Assembly (NCBI GenBank): GCA_019104905.1
Contig: JAHRXB010000267.1
Span: forward strand, 1-16,918
Reading direction: 5' to 3'
Length of the DNA: 16,918 nt
DNA from: Bdellovibrio sp.
Lineage (GTDB): Bacteria > Bdellovibrionota > Bdellovibrionia > Bdellovibrionales > Bdellovibrionaceae
Notes under the pieces: model-generated
The model's input: only the letters and a program-made list of their open reading frames with translations
Database searches by the model: none
What the model was told of the DNA's origin: nothing
Translations under genes and position numbers: made by a program
Shown here: one piece after another, positions 1-7,384 of the stretch
Layout: every line of letters starts with the position of its first letter
Numbering within the stretch: the stretch's first letter is position 1

Positions 1-2
1 AG

Positions 3-980
3 ACAAAACTCAAGGCCGAGGGTCTTTTTGAGGCCGCCAAGAAAAGACCGATTCCCACCTTTCCTCGTCATATTGCGATTGTCACTTCTCCGACGGGTGC
101 GGCGATCCGAGACATCCTCAATGTTCTTTCTCGTCGAGCAAGATCTATCCAAGTGACGGTTGTGCCGACCATCGTTCAAGGGGAAGCAGCGGCTCCACAG
201 ATTTGTGAAGCTTTTAAAAAAGCCACGGCTTTGCCTGGTGTGGACGTTATTATCATTGGACGGGGTGGCGGTTCCATTGAGGACATGTGGTGTTTTAATG
301 ATGAAAAGCTGGCGCGTCTTATTGCTGCAAGTCCGATCCCGGTCATTTCTGCCGTGGGGCATGAGATCGATTTCACCATTGCGGACTTTGTAGCTGACTT
401 GCGAGCGCCCACGCCTTCAGCGGCCGCGGAACTGGTGGCAAAGAGTTCGGGCGAGTTGGGCACGAAGGTTAAGTCTTTAGAGCGCATGTTGTATTTGTCT
501 TTTGAAAAAAAGATGAAGTATTTGAATGAAAAAATGCGAGGCCTTTCCAAAAGATTGGTGGATCCTAAAAGACGCTTGCAGGATCTTGAGTTGCGCAATG
601 ACGATCTTCTCAATCGCCTTGAGTTTGCCATGAACCGTTTGCTTTCTGACAGAGAACATCGGGTGGAGCTACTAACTGAAAAGTTGGGCAGTCCTCAGGA
701 TCTTATTGAAGAGAAGAAAAAAGATCTGGAATATTTCCAGGCCCGCTCAGAAAAAGCTCTGGTCTTTGCGATCGAAAAAAAGAAGGCTAGTATGTCTCGA
801 ATGATGGCTATTCTGGACAGTTTAAGTCCTCTTAAAGTCGTTGAAAGAGGCTACTCAATTGTTACAAAAAAAGATGAAGTTATAAAATCTGCGAGCCAAG
901 TAAAAAAAGGTGATCTTTTGGATATTCGTTTGGCTCAAGGCTCACTGACCGCGATTGTGGACAGTGTGAAGGAGGATTAG
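3..980 (+). CDS. xseA: Exodeoxyribonuclease VII large subunit, 5' end missing
   Basis: XseA is the catalytic subunit of exonuclease VII, which with several XseB subunits degrades single-stranded DNA to oligonucleotides in both directions in the cytoplasm. The reading frame is open from base 3, so the gene starts outside the window. The visible 325 residues compare with roughly 400-450 for the family, so the N-terminal OB-fold is probably what is missing. Hallmarks seen are the segment with SPTGAAIRDI near the left edge, the glycine-rich IIGRGGGSIEDMW motif (about 253-291), the AVGHEIDFTIADFVAD segment and the RAPTPSAAAEL segment that follows it. A long charged, coiled-coil-like region (about 450-800) and the C-terminal LSPLKVVERGYSIV block come next, all typical of XseA. 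It ends one base before xseB, with the xseB ribosome-binding site inside its last codons. Identification is firm. Confidence 0.96.
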   Translation, partial: TKLKAEGLFEAAKKRPIPTFPRHIAIVTSPTGAAIRDILNVLSRRARSIQVTVVPTIVQGEAAAPQICEAFKKATALPGVDVIIIGRGGGSIEDMWCFNDEKLARLIAASPIPVISAVGHEIDFTIADFVADLRAPTPSAAAELVAKSSGELGTKVKSLERMLYLSFEKKMKYLNEKMRGLSKRLVDPKRRLQDLELRNDDLLNRLEFAMNRLLSDREHRVELLTEKLGSPQDLIEEKKKDLEYFQARSEKALVFAIEKKKASMSRMMAILDSLSPLKVVERGYSIVTKKDEVIKSASQVKKGDLLDIRLAQGSLTAIVDSVKED

Positions 981-981
981 C

Positions 982-1206
982 GTGGATTTTGAAAAAAAAT
1001 TAGGACGTCTGGAAGAGATCGTTCAAAAGATGGAAAAAGGAGATTTGGCGCTAGAAGAATCTCTGAGACTCTTTGAAGAGGGCGTAAAACTTTCTCGCGA
1101 ATGTCATCAGCGTTTGAATGAGGCGGAAGCCAAAGTGAAACTTTTGATGTCGGTGGGCCCAGATGGGCAGCCTGTTGTCACTGATTTTGCGCCAGAGGAA
1201 AACTAA
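982..1206 (+). CDS. xseB: Exodeoxyribonuclease VII small subunit
   Basis: XseB is the small helical subunit that binds the long helices of XseA to form exonuclease VII. The 74-residue product has the usual family length and pattern: FEKKLGRLEEIVQKMEKGDL at the start, then LEESLRLFEEGVKLSRECHQ and LNEAEAKVKLL, which form two amphipathic helices. The start is GTG at 982, preceded by a strong AAGGAGG (969-975) lying in the end of xseA. This gives a one-base gap and probable translational coupling. The next gene, ispA, starts one base after its stop. Identification is firm from sequence and neighbour. Confidence 0.95.
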   Translation: MDFEKKLGRLEEIVQKMEKGDLALEESLRLFEEGVKLSRECHQRLNEAEAKVKLLMSVGPDGQPVVTDFAPEEN

Positions 1207-1207
1207 C

Positions 1208-2077
1208 TTGGATCTCGCCATTCAGCTCGAACAAGAAATGGCATCTCGAGTTCAGACTGTGAATCAGTTTGTGGAAAAGTATTTGACTGAGATGGCACTT
1301 CCCCACGGAGAAGCAATTGCCGAGCTTAGAAAGTCTATGCTTTATTCAGCCACCAACGGAGGCAAACGTTTCCGTCCGGTGTTGTCTTTGGTGGTCGGGG
1401 AGCTTTTTGGTTGCCCTCAAGATCGTATCCTGCCTTTTGCCGCCGCTGTCGAATTTGTTCATACGTATTCTTTGATTCACGATGATTTACCCTGCATGGA
1501 TAACGACGATATCCGTCGGGGAAAGCCGACAAACCATAAAGTTTTTGGTGAGGACTTCGCTCTTTTAGCGGGCGACGCTCTTTTGACGGAGGCGTTCTTG
1601 CTGATCGCAGAGGCCTATGGGGATACGGCGTTTTTGATTGCGCCTCTGTCGCGTCTTCTTTCTGAGGCGGCGGGGATTCGCGGCATGGTGGGAGGTCAGG
1701 CGATTGATCTTCGTGCGGGACAAAAGAAATTCACACAGGCCGAGTTGACTCATTTGCATCTTCTAAAAACGGGGGCTTTGATTCGGGTCTCTGTCGAAGG
1801 GGCGGCCCTTATTGCAGGCGCAAAACCTTCCGAGGTGGAAAGTCTTCGCAAGTTTGGGGAAGGTCTTGGTTTGGCCTTTCAAGTAGCCGATGATGTATTG
1901 GATCACGGCGAAAAAGATCAAGACGCGCGCAGTTTTACGGGGATCTTAGGTCTTGAGGGTGCGAAAGCGTATTTGCAGGAAGTCAGCGGTAACGCCTTGG
2001 CGGAATTGCAGAAGGTTTCGGCAAAGGCTCCTCTTTTAGAATATCTCATTAGCTTTAATCAAAATCGTCAGGTGTAA
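1208..2077 (+). CDS. ispA: Short-chain polyprenyl (farnesyl/geranylgeranyl) diphosphate synthase
   Basis: This cytosolic trans-prenyltransferase condenses isopentenyl diphosphate with allylic diphosphates to make farnesyl (possibly geranylgeranyl) diphosphate for undecaprenol and quinone synthesis. With a TTG start at 1208 it has 289 residues, the normal size. Visible motifs are GGKRFRP (51-57), the first aspartate-rich motif DDLPCMD (92-98) with the two-residue insert typical of bacterial FPP synthases, RRGKPTNH, LLKTGALI, and the second aspartate-rich motif DDVLD (228-232). I chose TTG 1208 because it lies one base after the xseB stop and has AGAGG (1194-1198) nine bases upstream. ATG 1238 is an alternative that would remove ten residues. 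An in-frame ATG at 1163 lies deep inside xseB and is unlikely. The xseA-xseB-ispA order is common in bacteria. Chain length specificity cannot be read with confidence. Confidence 0.93.
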   Translation: MDLAIQLEQEMASRVQTVNQFVEKYLTEMALPHGEAIAELRKSMLYSATNGGKRFRPVLSLVVGELFGCPQDRILPFAAAVEFVHTYSLIHDDLPCMDNDDIRRGKPTNHKVFGEDFALLAGDALLTEAFLLIAEAYGDTAFLIAPLSRLLSEAAGIRGMVGGQAIDLRAGQKKFTQAELTHLHLLKTGALIRVSVEGAALIAGAKPSEVESLRKFGEGLGLAFQVADDVLDHGEKDQDARSFTGILGLEGAKAYLQEVSGNALAELQKVSAKAPLLEYLISFNQNRQV

Positions 2078-2080
2078 AGC

Positions 2081-2851
2081 ATGCCTGCGAAACGACGTTT
2101 GGATGTCTGTCTTGTGGAAAAAGGATTGGCTCAGTCGCGGACTCATGCCCAAGAACTCATCGAGGCAGGACAGGTGGTCTTGCTGGTCGGATCTGCAAAA
2201 AAAGTTTTAAAAAAGGCCAGTCAGGCTGTCAGCCCTGAGGACCTCATTCAAGTTGAAGCCGGTCCGGCGAATCGTTTTGTGTCGCGTGGAGGGCTGAAGC
2301 TGGAAGGCGCTTTGGAACATCTTAAGCTCTCGGTGACCAATCGGAGCTGTCTGGACGTGGGAATTTCCACAGGTGGATTCACCGATTGTCTTTTACAAAA
2401 AGGAGCGGCTTTCGTTTTAGGCGTGGACGTGGGTCATGGGCAAGTGAGTCCCTCGTTATTAAAAAATTCCAAGTTGAAGGTGATCGAAGGAATCAATGCC
2501 CGGTCTTTGCGCGACGAGGTCTCTGTGGTGGCACTGACTCCCAAAGAAAAATTCGACCTGATTGTGATGGATGTTTCTTTTATTTCGATTTCATTAATTA
2601 TTCCCCAGTTGAGGGACTTTCTTAAGACGGAAGGCCATCTTTTAAGTCTGGTTAAGCCTCAATTTGAGGTGGGCGTTGACGGTCTTGCAAAGGGCGGTAT
2701 AGTCAAGGAAGCCTCTTTGTATAAGGACGTGGAAGAAAAGGTAAAACGAATTTGCTGCGAAGAGGGCTTTGAGGTTTTGGACTATTTCTCTTCTTCGATT
2801 CAAGGAAAGGACGGAAACAATGAGTTCTTTGTCTTTGCTAAAAAGATCTAG
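2081..2851 (+). CDS. tlyA: TlyA-family rRNA 2'-O-methyltransferase (S4 + FtsJ-like domains)
   Basis: TlyA-family enzymes use S-adenosylmethionine to 2'-O-methylate ribose in 16S and/or 23S rRNA; older annotations call them hemolysins. The 256-residue protein begins with an S4 RNA-binding domain (about 1-60, including RRLDVCLVEKGLAQSR and ELIEAGQV). An FtsJ-like Rossmann methyltransferase follows: SRGGLKLEGAL (68-78), the SAM loop DVGISTGGFTDC (92-103), VMDVSF with Asp164, and LVKPQFE with Lys192 and Glu196. Lys73, Asp164, Lys192 and Glu196 fit the K-D-K-E set of this fold. The start at 2081 lies three bases after the ispA stop, and only a weak Shine-Dalgarno is visible, which suggests coupling. 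The last 32 bases overlap the next gene. Whether it modifies one or both rRNAs is unknown. Confidence 0.93.
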   Translation: MPAKRRLDVCLVEKGLAQSRTHAQELIEAGQVVLLVGSAKKVLKKASQAVSPEDLIQVEAGPANRFVSRGGLKLEGALEHLKLSVTNRSCLDVGISTGGFTDCLLQKGAAFVLGVDVGHGQVSPSLLKNSKLKVIEGINARSLRDEVSVVALTPKEKFDLIVMDVSFISISLIIPQLRDFLKTEGHLLSLVKPQFEVGVDGLAKGGIVKEASLYKDVEEKVKRICCEEGFEVLDYFSSSIQGKDGNNEFFVFAKKI

Positions 2852-3836
2852 TTGGATATTGCCGCTTTTGTTTCTGGCCAGTTGTCAGTCTTTGAGGACT
2901 CGAGAGGAGGTTCGTAAGGTTCCGTCTCCTTCGCGCCCCTCCGTGACTCATCCCCAACAGCCCCCCTCTGCTCCGCAGTCATTACCGGCGGCGCCACCGC
3001 CAGTTTCTCCAGTCGAAGAAGAGGTGAGTGAGGCGGAACCCGCTCTGCCACCGCCGGCACCCGTGATTCCTTCAATTCCTAAAATTGGAATTATTTTGGG
3101 GGGAGGCGGTGCTAAGGCCTACGCCCATATTGGCTTTCTCCACGAGCTGATGAGAGCCAAAGTTCCGGTGCACTCGATTGGCGGAGTTGAGTTTGCCGCG
3201 CCGATGGCGGCTTTGTATGCAAATAAAGAACAGGCCAATGATGTCGAGTGGCAGATGTTTAAGCTTAAAGATGAGGAGGTTTTGAAAAAATCTCTTCTGG
3301 GGTCTGTGAACAAGAATAATGATGTCACCGTTTTAAGGGACTTTGTCGGAGCGGCCTTCAGTCGCGCGAAGGTGGAAGACTTTCGCCTCCCCTTTGCATG
3401 TCCTTCCTATAGTTTAAAAAAGAATCAAGTGTACCTGATGAATCGTGGGGGATTGGATCAGTTGATGTATCTGTGTATGGCTTATCCGCCGTTCTTTAAG
3501 CCCTATCAAGACAGTGTCGCGGGGGTGCGCGATGTCTCCGCTTTGGCGAACTATTTGCGTTCCAAAGGTGCCAACTACATTGTTTTTGTGAACGTTTTGC
3601 AGGCGCCCGGAGGCGGAAAACCCTACACCCTGGATGCTGCGGCCACCGATAACGTCTTATGGAGTGAGATCGCAGGGCTGTATAATAGGCCTTTGCAAGG
3701 AATTGACTCCGTCGTCTCGCTTGAGGTTGGCAATTATGGTATTATGGATTTTGATAAACGTCGCGAGATCATGAATAAGGGCGCTGAATCGGCGGCTCGA
3801 CAGCTTAAAAATCTGACTCGCAAATGGGGACTGTAG
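2820..3836 (+). CDS. Patatin-like lipoprotein, probably catalytically inactive
   Basis: The 338-residue product has a lipoprotein signal (hydrophobic stretch about 10-21, lipobox L-A-S-C, Cys22). A Pro/Ala/Ser-rich linker (about 33-87) follows, then a patatin-like phospholipase fold. The oxyanion-hole segment is clear (GGGGAKAYAHIGFL, 94-107). However, the nucleophile elbow G-x-S-x-G reads GVEFA (122-126), with Glu124 where Ser is expected. The D-G-G/A catalytic Asp motif aligns with V-A-G (233-235). Both residues of the catalytic dyad therefore seem absent, although downstream fold markers persist (KGANYIVFVNV, and a C-terminal GNYGIMDFDKRREIMNKG). ATG 2820 was chosen because AAAGGA (2806-2811) lies eight bases upstream and the signal peptide starts there. 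An in-frame ATG at 2769 would spoil the signal peptide. It overlaps tlyA by 32 bases and is co-directional with pepP. The fold assignment is good; loss of activity and any binding role are inference. Confidence 0.85.
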   Translation: MSSLSLLKRSSWILPLLFLASCQSLRTREEVRKVPSPSRPSVTHPQQPPSAPQSLPAAPPPVSPVEEEVSEAEPALPPPAPVIPSIPKIGIILGGGGAKAYAHIGFLHELMRAKVPVHSIGGVEFAAPMAALYANKEQANDVEWQMFKLKDEEVLKKSLLGSVNKNNDVTVLRDFVGAAFSRAKVEDFRLPFACPSYSLKKNQVYLMNRGGLDQLMYLCMAYPPFFKPYQDSVAGVRDVSALANYLRSKGANYIVFVNVLQAPGGGKPYTLDAAATDNVLWSEIAGLYNRPLQGIDSVVSLEVGNYGIMDFDKRREIMNKGAESAARQLKNLTRKWGL

Positions 3837-3845
3837 GAGAAGAGC

Positions 3846-5165
3846 ATGAGAAAACCCGCTTTTGATATGAATGTTTTTGCGGAAAGAAGAAATAAAGTTG
3901 GGCAAGAAATTGCCGGAGGAGCTTTGATCGTCGCGGCTCACCCGGAACACATCCGCAATCATGATGTTCATTTTTCTTATCGCCAGGATTCAAATTTGTT
4001 TTATCTCACGGGGTGGGAAGAACCTGAATCTATTATGATCTATCGTCCTGGGCTCAAGCCAGAGACGGTGATGTTTGTGCGTCGTCGTGATCCAGAAAGA
4101 GAAACCTGGGATGGTTTCCGCTATGGTCCCGAGGGCTGTGAACGCGAATTTAAAATCGACAAAGCTTATCCCATTGATGAGTTCTCAAAAGTGGCGCCAC
4201 AGCTTTTAAAAGAAGTGGATCGCGTTTATTACCGCTTGTACAAAAATGCGGAAGTCGATCATCTCATGCAAGGTGTTCTTGAAAGTGTTAAACAAATGCA
4301 GGGGCGTACGGGCTACGGTCTGCTTTCCATTCACGATGCCGACACCTTGTTGGGAGAGCTGCGTTTAGTGAAGTCCGAATATGAACTGACGCAGTTGCGT
4401 GAGGCGTGTGAGATTTCGGCTCAAGCTCATTTGGCAGCGATGCGCTTTACTCGCCCGGGAGTCACGGAACGTCAGGTGCAAGGTGTTCTGGCGCATCACT
4501 TCTTCATGAAGGGATCTGCGCGGGAAGGGTATAATTATATTGTTGCTTCAGGAAATGCGGCAACGACCTTGCACTACAACTTCAATGATCAAGTGTGCAA
4601 AGAGGGCGATTTGCTTTTGATCGATGCGGGGGCTGAGTACAATTATTATACCGGAGATATCACGCGAACTTTCCCCGTGAGTGGAAAATTCACGGATGAA
4701 CAAGCGCGCGTCTATGAAGGCGTTTTGAAGGTTCAAAAGCAAATCATCGACTTTATCAAGCCGGGCATTGTGTTTAAAGAGCTTCATGACATGGGGACCT
4801 CTTTGTTGACCGATGTGATGTTGGAGTTGGGATTGTTATCGGGCCGCAAAGAAGATTTGATCCAAGCCTTGGCGCAAAAGAAGTACTATCCTCATGGCAT
4901 TGGCCACTGGTTGGGCATGGATGTTCACGATGCAGGTTTGTACTTTAAGAAGGGTGAACCTCGTCCGATTGAAGCCAACATGTGTTTTACTGTTGAACCC
5001 GGAATCTATATTCCGGCTGAAGACACGTCAGCTCCTCAAAAGTATCGTGGTATTGGTATTCGAATCGAAGACAATATCCGCGTGACATCAGGAGGATCTG
5101 AAAATATGACCTCGTCGGTTCCGAAGGAAATTGCGGACCTTGAGAAGGTTGTTGGCAAAGCGTAA
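3846..5165 (+). CDS. pepP: Xaa-Pro aminopeptidase (M24B metallopeptidase)
   Basis: Aminopeptidase P removes the N-terminal residue from peptides with proline in second position, using two metal ions in the cytoplasm. The 439-residue protein has the family length. It has an N-terminal AMP_N domain (about 5-140, with FSYRQDSNLFYLTGWEEPES) and a C-terminal pita-bread domain. The five metal ligands are visible: Asp260 (LLLIDAG), Asp271 (YTGDITRTF), His354 (HGIGHWLGMDVHD), Glu384 (FTVEPGIYI) and Glu408 (GIRIEDN). The pattern and spacing closely match E. coli PepP. AGGAGA (3835-3840), overlapping the previous stop, supports the ATG at 3846. It is the last gene of the left operon. Its TAA directly abuts the stop of the convergent PAS gene, with no base between. 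Confidence 0.96.
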   Translation: MRKPAFDMNVFAERRNKVGQEIAGGALIVAAHPEHIRNHDVHFSYRQDSNLFYLTGWEEPESIMIYRPGLKPETVMFVRRRDPERETWDGFRYGPEGCEREFKIDKAYPIDEFSKVAPQLLKEVDRVYYRLYKNAEVDHLMQGVLESVKQMQGRTGYGLLSIHDADTLLGELRLVKSEYELTQLREACEISAQAHLAAMRFTRPGVTERQVQGVLAHHFFMKGSAREGYNYIVASGNAATTLHYNFNDQVCKEGDLLLIDAGAEYNYYTGDITRTFPVSGKFTDEQARVYEGVLKVQKQIIDFIKPGIVFKELHDMGTSLLTDVMLELGLLSGRKEDLIQALAQKKYYPHGIGHWLGMDVHDAGLYFKKGEPRPIEANMCFTVEPGIYIPAEDTSAPQKYRGIGIRIEDNIRVTSGGSENMTSSVPKEIADLEKVVGKA

Positions 5166-6512
5166 TTAGACCGTGACCAGTTCTTCGACCCACTTCAAAT
5201 TTGAAGAAATCTTATCAAAAAGAATATTCAAGTTTCCGGAGTGGGTCAGTCCTCGTTTACATTCAGACTCAATTTGACGAAGACTTGTTTTAAACTCCAA
5301 AGTGAGATCTTCCATATCCTTCAGGCGGGCCGCCAGGGATGAGGAAAGGTCTTGAATCCGAGCCATTTCGATTTTACCCACCACACAGATGACATCCATT
5401 CCTGCGGTCACTTTTGATAAAGCATTGATCGATTGCAGAAGGGATTTGTTGTCGCGGGTGAGTTCTTTGGCTGTGATCTCTACGTTTTTAAAGTTATCGG
5501 CGATAAGGTGTTTGAGCTCAGAGCAATTTGCGAACAAAGAGTGTTCTTCGTCTTGGGATGCTGCGGAGCTTTGAAGACCGATCATTTCCTCTACAAACTG
5601 ATTGAGCACTTCAATTTGAAATCTCGAGATCGCGACCGCAAAATAAATACTCATCACGGATTTTTGGAAGGACTCAAAAACAGACTCAAAGTGGGTCGAA
5701 CTTTGTACGATCTCATGGCAAAGTCGTTCGAGATTGGTCGATACCATCGCCAGAGGCTTTCCCTGTTCTCCTAATTTGGAGGAGGAAATGGTCAAATTGG
5801 TCGTGACCAACTTCACGTTATGAGAGATCGCGAGGATCTCTTGCGTTGTGTTCATGAGGTCTTGAGTGACTTTATTTAAATGACTTGAATTGGAGAAGGC
5901 GGATCTCGCGGCGTCCACACAATTTACGGAAGCGGCCAGCAGGTCTTTCAAGCGAGATTCTGAAGAGGCGATGGGCTTAAAGTTCTCAGTCAGATCTTCG
6001 GCGAGGGCTTGATCGCGGACACTGAGTTCTTCGAGCAGGGCGGCGGTCATAAACTCGTCATAAGAATTAAAACCAAGGCCCGCCAATTTTTCCAGAATTA
6101 AGGCGATACCCTCCTCCATCGGAAGGCCCGCATTTTCTTTCTCGAGAACCTCGGCATAAACTTGCTGAACGATCGGAAAGAATTTCGAGGTTGGTTTAAG
6201 TCGGACCGACAAATACCCGTCGGCCATGGGAAAGGCCATGGCAAAAACCCAATAGAACTTGCCTGATTTACTTTTATTTTTAACGTAAGCGGCGATGGGC
6301 TTTTGGGCGTGGAGAAAACTCCAGAAGAGTTTAAAAACACAGCGAGGGATGTCGGGATGGCGAATGATATTGTGGGGTTTGCGAAGCAGTTCTTCTTTTG
6401 AAAATTCACTCACTCGGATGAAGACGCTGTTGCCGGTGAGGATTAAACCCTTGAAGTCGGTTTTTGAAAAGAAGAGTTCTTTCAGACTAAAATGTGCTTC
6501 GAGTTCGGTCAT
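5166..6512 (-). CDS. Soluble Aer-like PAS protein with degenerate chemoreceptor signalling domain (paralogue 1)
   Basis: The 448-residue protein has no signal peptide or membrane segment. Residues about 10-110 form a PAS domain of the Aer (energy taxis, FAD-binding) type: FFSKTDFKGLILTGN, then KPHNIIRHPDIPRCVFK and AAYVKNKSKSGKFYWVFA. The rest is mostly helical and coiled-coil-like. Residues 229-265 align without gaps to the methyl-accepting chemoreceptor tip, keeping N239, G248-E-Q-G251 and A255. Several CheA/CheW-contact positions are changed, for example Lys246 for the conserved Arg and Ser243 for Glu. A second tip-like stretch, VVGKIEMAR, lies at 377-385. ATG 6512 has AAGGG six to seven bases upstream. 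About half of the N-terminal region is identical by eye to the product of 9497-10870. Likely role: a cytosolic redox or oxygen sensor. Output to CheA is doubtful, and other partners are possible. Confidence 0.8.
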   Translation of the reverse strand: MTELEAHFSLKELFFSKTDFKGLILTGNSVFIRVSEFSKEELLRKPHNIIRHPDIPRCVFKLFWSFLHAQKPIAAYVKNKSKSGKFYWVFAMAFPMADGYLSVRLKPTSKFFPIVQQVYAEVLEKENAGLPMEEGIALILEKLAGLGFNSYDEFMTAALLEELSVRDQALAEDLTENFKPIASSESRLKDLLAASVNCVDAARSAFSNSSHLNKVTQDLMNTTQEILAISHNVKLVTTNLTISSSKLGEQGKPLAMVSTNLERLCHEIVQSSTHFESVFESFQKSVMSIYFAVAISRFQIEVLNQFVEEMIGLQSSAASQDEEHSLFANCSELKHLIADNFKNVEITAKELTRDNKSLLQSINALSKVTAGMDVICVVGKIEMARIQDLSSSLAARLKDMEDLTLEFKTSLRQIESECKRGLTHSGNLNILFDKISSNLKWVEELVTV

Positions 6513-6539
6513 TAGTGATCCCTTATATATGAATCACTA
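6513..6539 (-). promoter_or_regulatory. Inverted repeat framing the ribosome-binding site of the PAS gene
   Basis: A perfect 7-base inverted repeat, TAGTGAT / ATCACTA, is separated by 13 bases. On the minus strand the second arm touches the ATG at 6512. The loop holds the AAGGG Shine-Dalgarno and a TATATA stretch that could also serve as a -10 element. It could be an operator or an RNA hairpin that limits ribosome access. Direct reading is certain; function is inferred. Confidence 0.4.
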
Positions 6540-6557
6540 TAGCTACAGCTTCGTTTA

Positions 6558-6588
6558 ATTCAGAAGCACTATGCGAGCCCCTCTGAAT
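6558..6588 (-). other. Inverted repeat between the HAD gene and the PAS gene
   Basis: ATTCAGA (6558-6564) pairs with TCTGAAT (6582-6588) across 17 bases. In minus-strand RNA a G-U and a G-C pair can lengthen the stem to nine. It lies 15 bases downstream of the HAD gene stop. No U-run follows, so it is not a classic intrinsic terminator, but it may act as a weak terminator or mark a processing site between two same-strand genes. Confidence 0.3.
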
Positions 6589-6603
6589 ATTCCACCGGGG
6601 GGG

Positions 6604-7347
6604 TTAGACAAAGCGATGAGTTAGCCAATTATTTTTTTCGGCATTTTCCTGGAGCTCCAACTCTGTTTTAAAAAGTTTATCGTCGCGAGAAGCCGCGCTC
6701 ACTGCGAGGCTCAGATGTGTTGCAGCCTGGAGAAGTTGAAAGTCACCCATGGTGTTTCCTGCAGAGAAAAAGGGAAGTTTGCCTTTCGTCTTTTGAAGAA
6801 GAGCATCCACTTTTCCTTGCCGATATGTGATCAGACCCTTTTGATGTTCGGTGATGGTGTTGTTTTCAATCAAAGTCTCCACCCCGATCACACTGTCTTT
6901 GCCCAGACCTAGAATAGCAGCTCCAGGTTCCACGGACCATTTCACCGACGCCGTCACAATGAAAATCTGCACGCCTTTTGAGAGCATCAGATCAATAAGC
7001 TTTTTTTGCTCAAGAAAGACGGGCAAGGGGGAGTGAGTTGATATCGCCTCTTGCGCCCACTGATGGACTTGCGCCAGGCTTTTTCCGCGACAGATCTGGG
7101 CTAGCCAAAGGTAGGCCTTTTGAGGATTCTCAGCCTTCATCTCTTGGTAAAGATCCCAGGGTTTTTCGGGGAGTTCGACAAGTTTGTTGTCGATTTGATA
7201 ATGAAAAAACGTTTCCCCCAGATCGATATCCCACAAAGTTCCGTCAGCATCAAAAGCGGCGATAGGAGCCGGGTCGTCTTTTAACACGAGGTCCAGGGTT
7301 GTGTTTATGCGGTTCCAGATATGGGCGGAATAGTCTTTGTATTTCAT
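6604..7347 (-). CDS. HAD-superfamily phosphatase (SerB-like, subfamily IB type)
   Basis: A cytosolic haloacid-dehalogenase-type phosphohydrolase of 247 residues. All four HAD motifs are visible: motif I AFDADGTLWD with Asp33 (nucleophile) and Asp35, motif II IVTAS (Thr132/Ser134), motif III Lys179 in RQGKVDAL, and motif IV SAGNTMGDFQLL with Asn198 and Asp202. A helical cap (about 45-115) between motifs I and II fits the phosphoserine phosphatase/phosphocholine phosphatase-like group. The substrate cannot be told from sequence; it is probably a small phosphomonoester. The start at 7347 has no obvious Shine-Dalgarno, and a promoter lies so close upstream that the mRNA may be nearly leaderless. 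It is divergent from the GNAT-like gene at 7399 and upstream of the PAS gene on the same strand. Confidence 0.85.
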   Translation of the reverse strand: MKYKDYSAHIWNRINTTLDLVLKDDPAPIAAFDADGTLWDIDLGETFFHYQIDNKLVELPEKPWDLYQEMKAENPQKAYLWLAQICRGKSLAQVHQWAQEAISTHSPLPVFLEQKKLIDLMLSKGVQIFIVTASVKWSVEPGAAILGLGKDSVIGVETLIENNTITEHQKGLITYRQGKVDALLQKTKGKLPFFSAGNTMGDFQLLQAATHLSLAVSAASRDDKLFKTELELQENAEKNNWLTHRFV

Positions 7348-7355
7348 ATGCGCTT

Positions 7356-7384
7356 AGTATGAAATAGATAGGGTAAAATGACAA
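7356..7384 (-). promoter_or_regulatory. Sigma70-type promoter for the HAD phosphatase gene
   Basis: On the minus strand TTGTCA (7384-7379) and CATACT (7361-7356) are spaced by exactly 17 bases, matching five and four of six consensus positions. The expected transcription start is only one to three bases before the ATG at 7347. This agrees with the missing Shine-Dalgarno. The element overlaps the Shine-Dalgarno of the divergent gene at 7399. Confidence 0.5.

Noticed and set aside
2769..2819. Earlier ATG for the patatin-like lipoprotein
   Set aside because: It adds 17 residues before a normal lipoprotein signal peptide and deepens the overlap with tlyA; AAAGGA favours 2820.
6713..7265. Plus-strand ORFs of 60-75 codons opposite the HAD phosphatase
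   Set aside because: They are antisense shadows of a gene with all HAD motifs, with no plausible protein features or ribosome-binding sites.
7351..7379. Sigma70 promoter for the GNAT-like gene (TAAAAT at 7374-7379)
   Set aside because: The -10 is good, but no acceptable -35 lies 16-18 bases upstream (CGCTTA at best).
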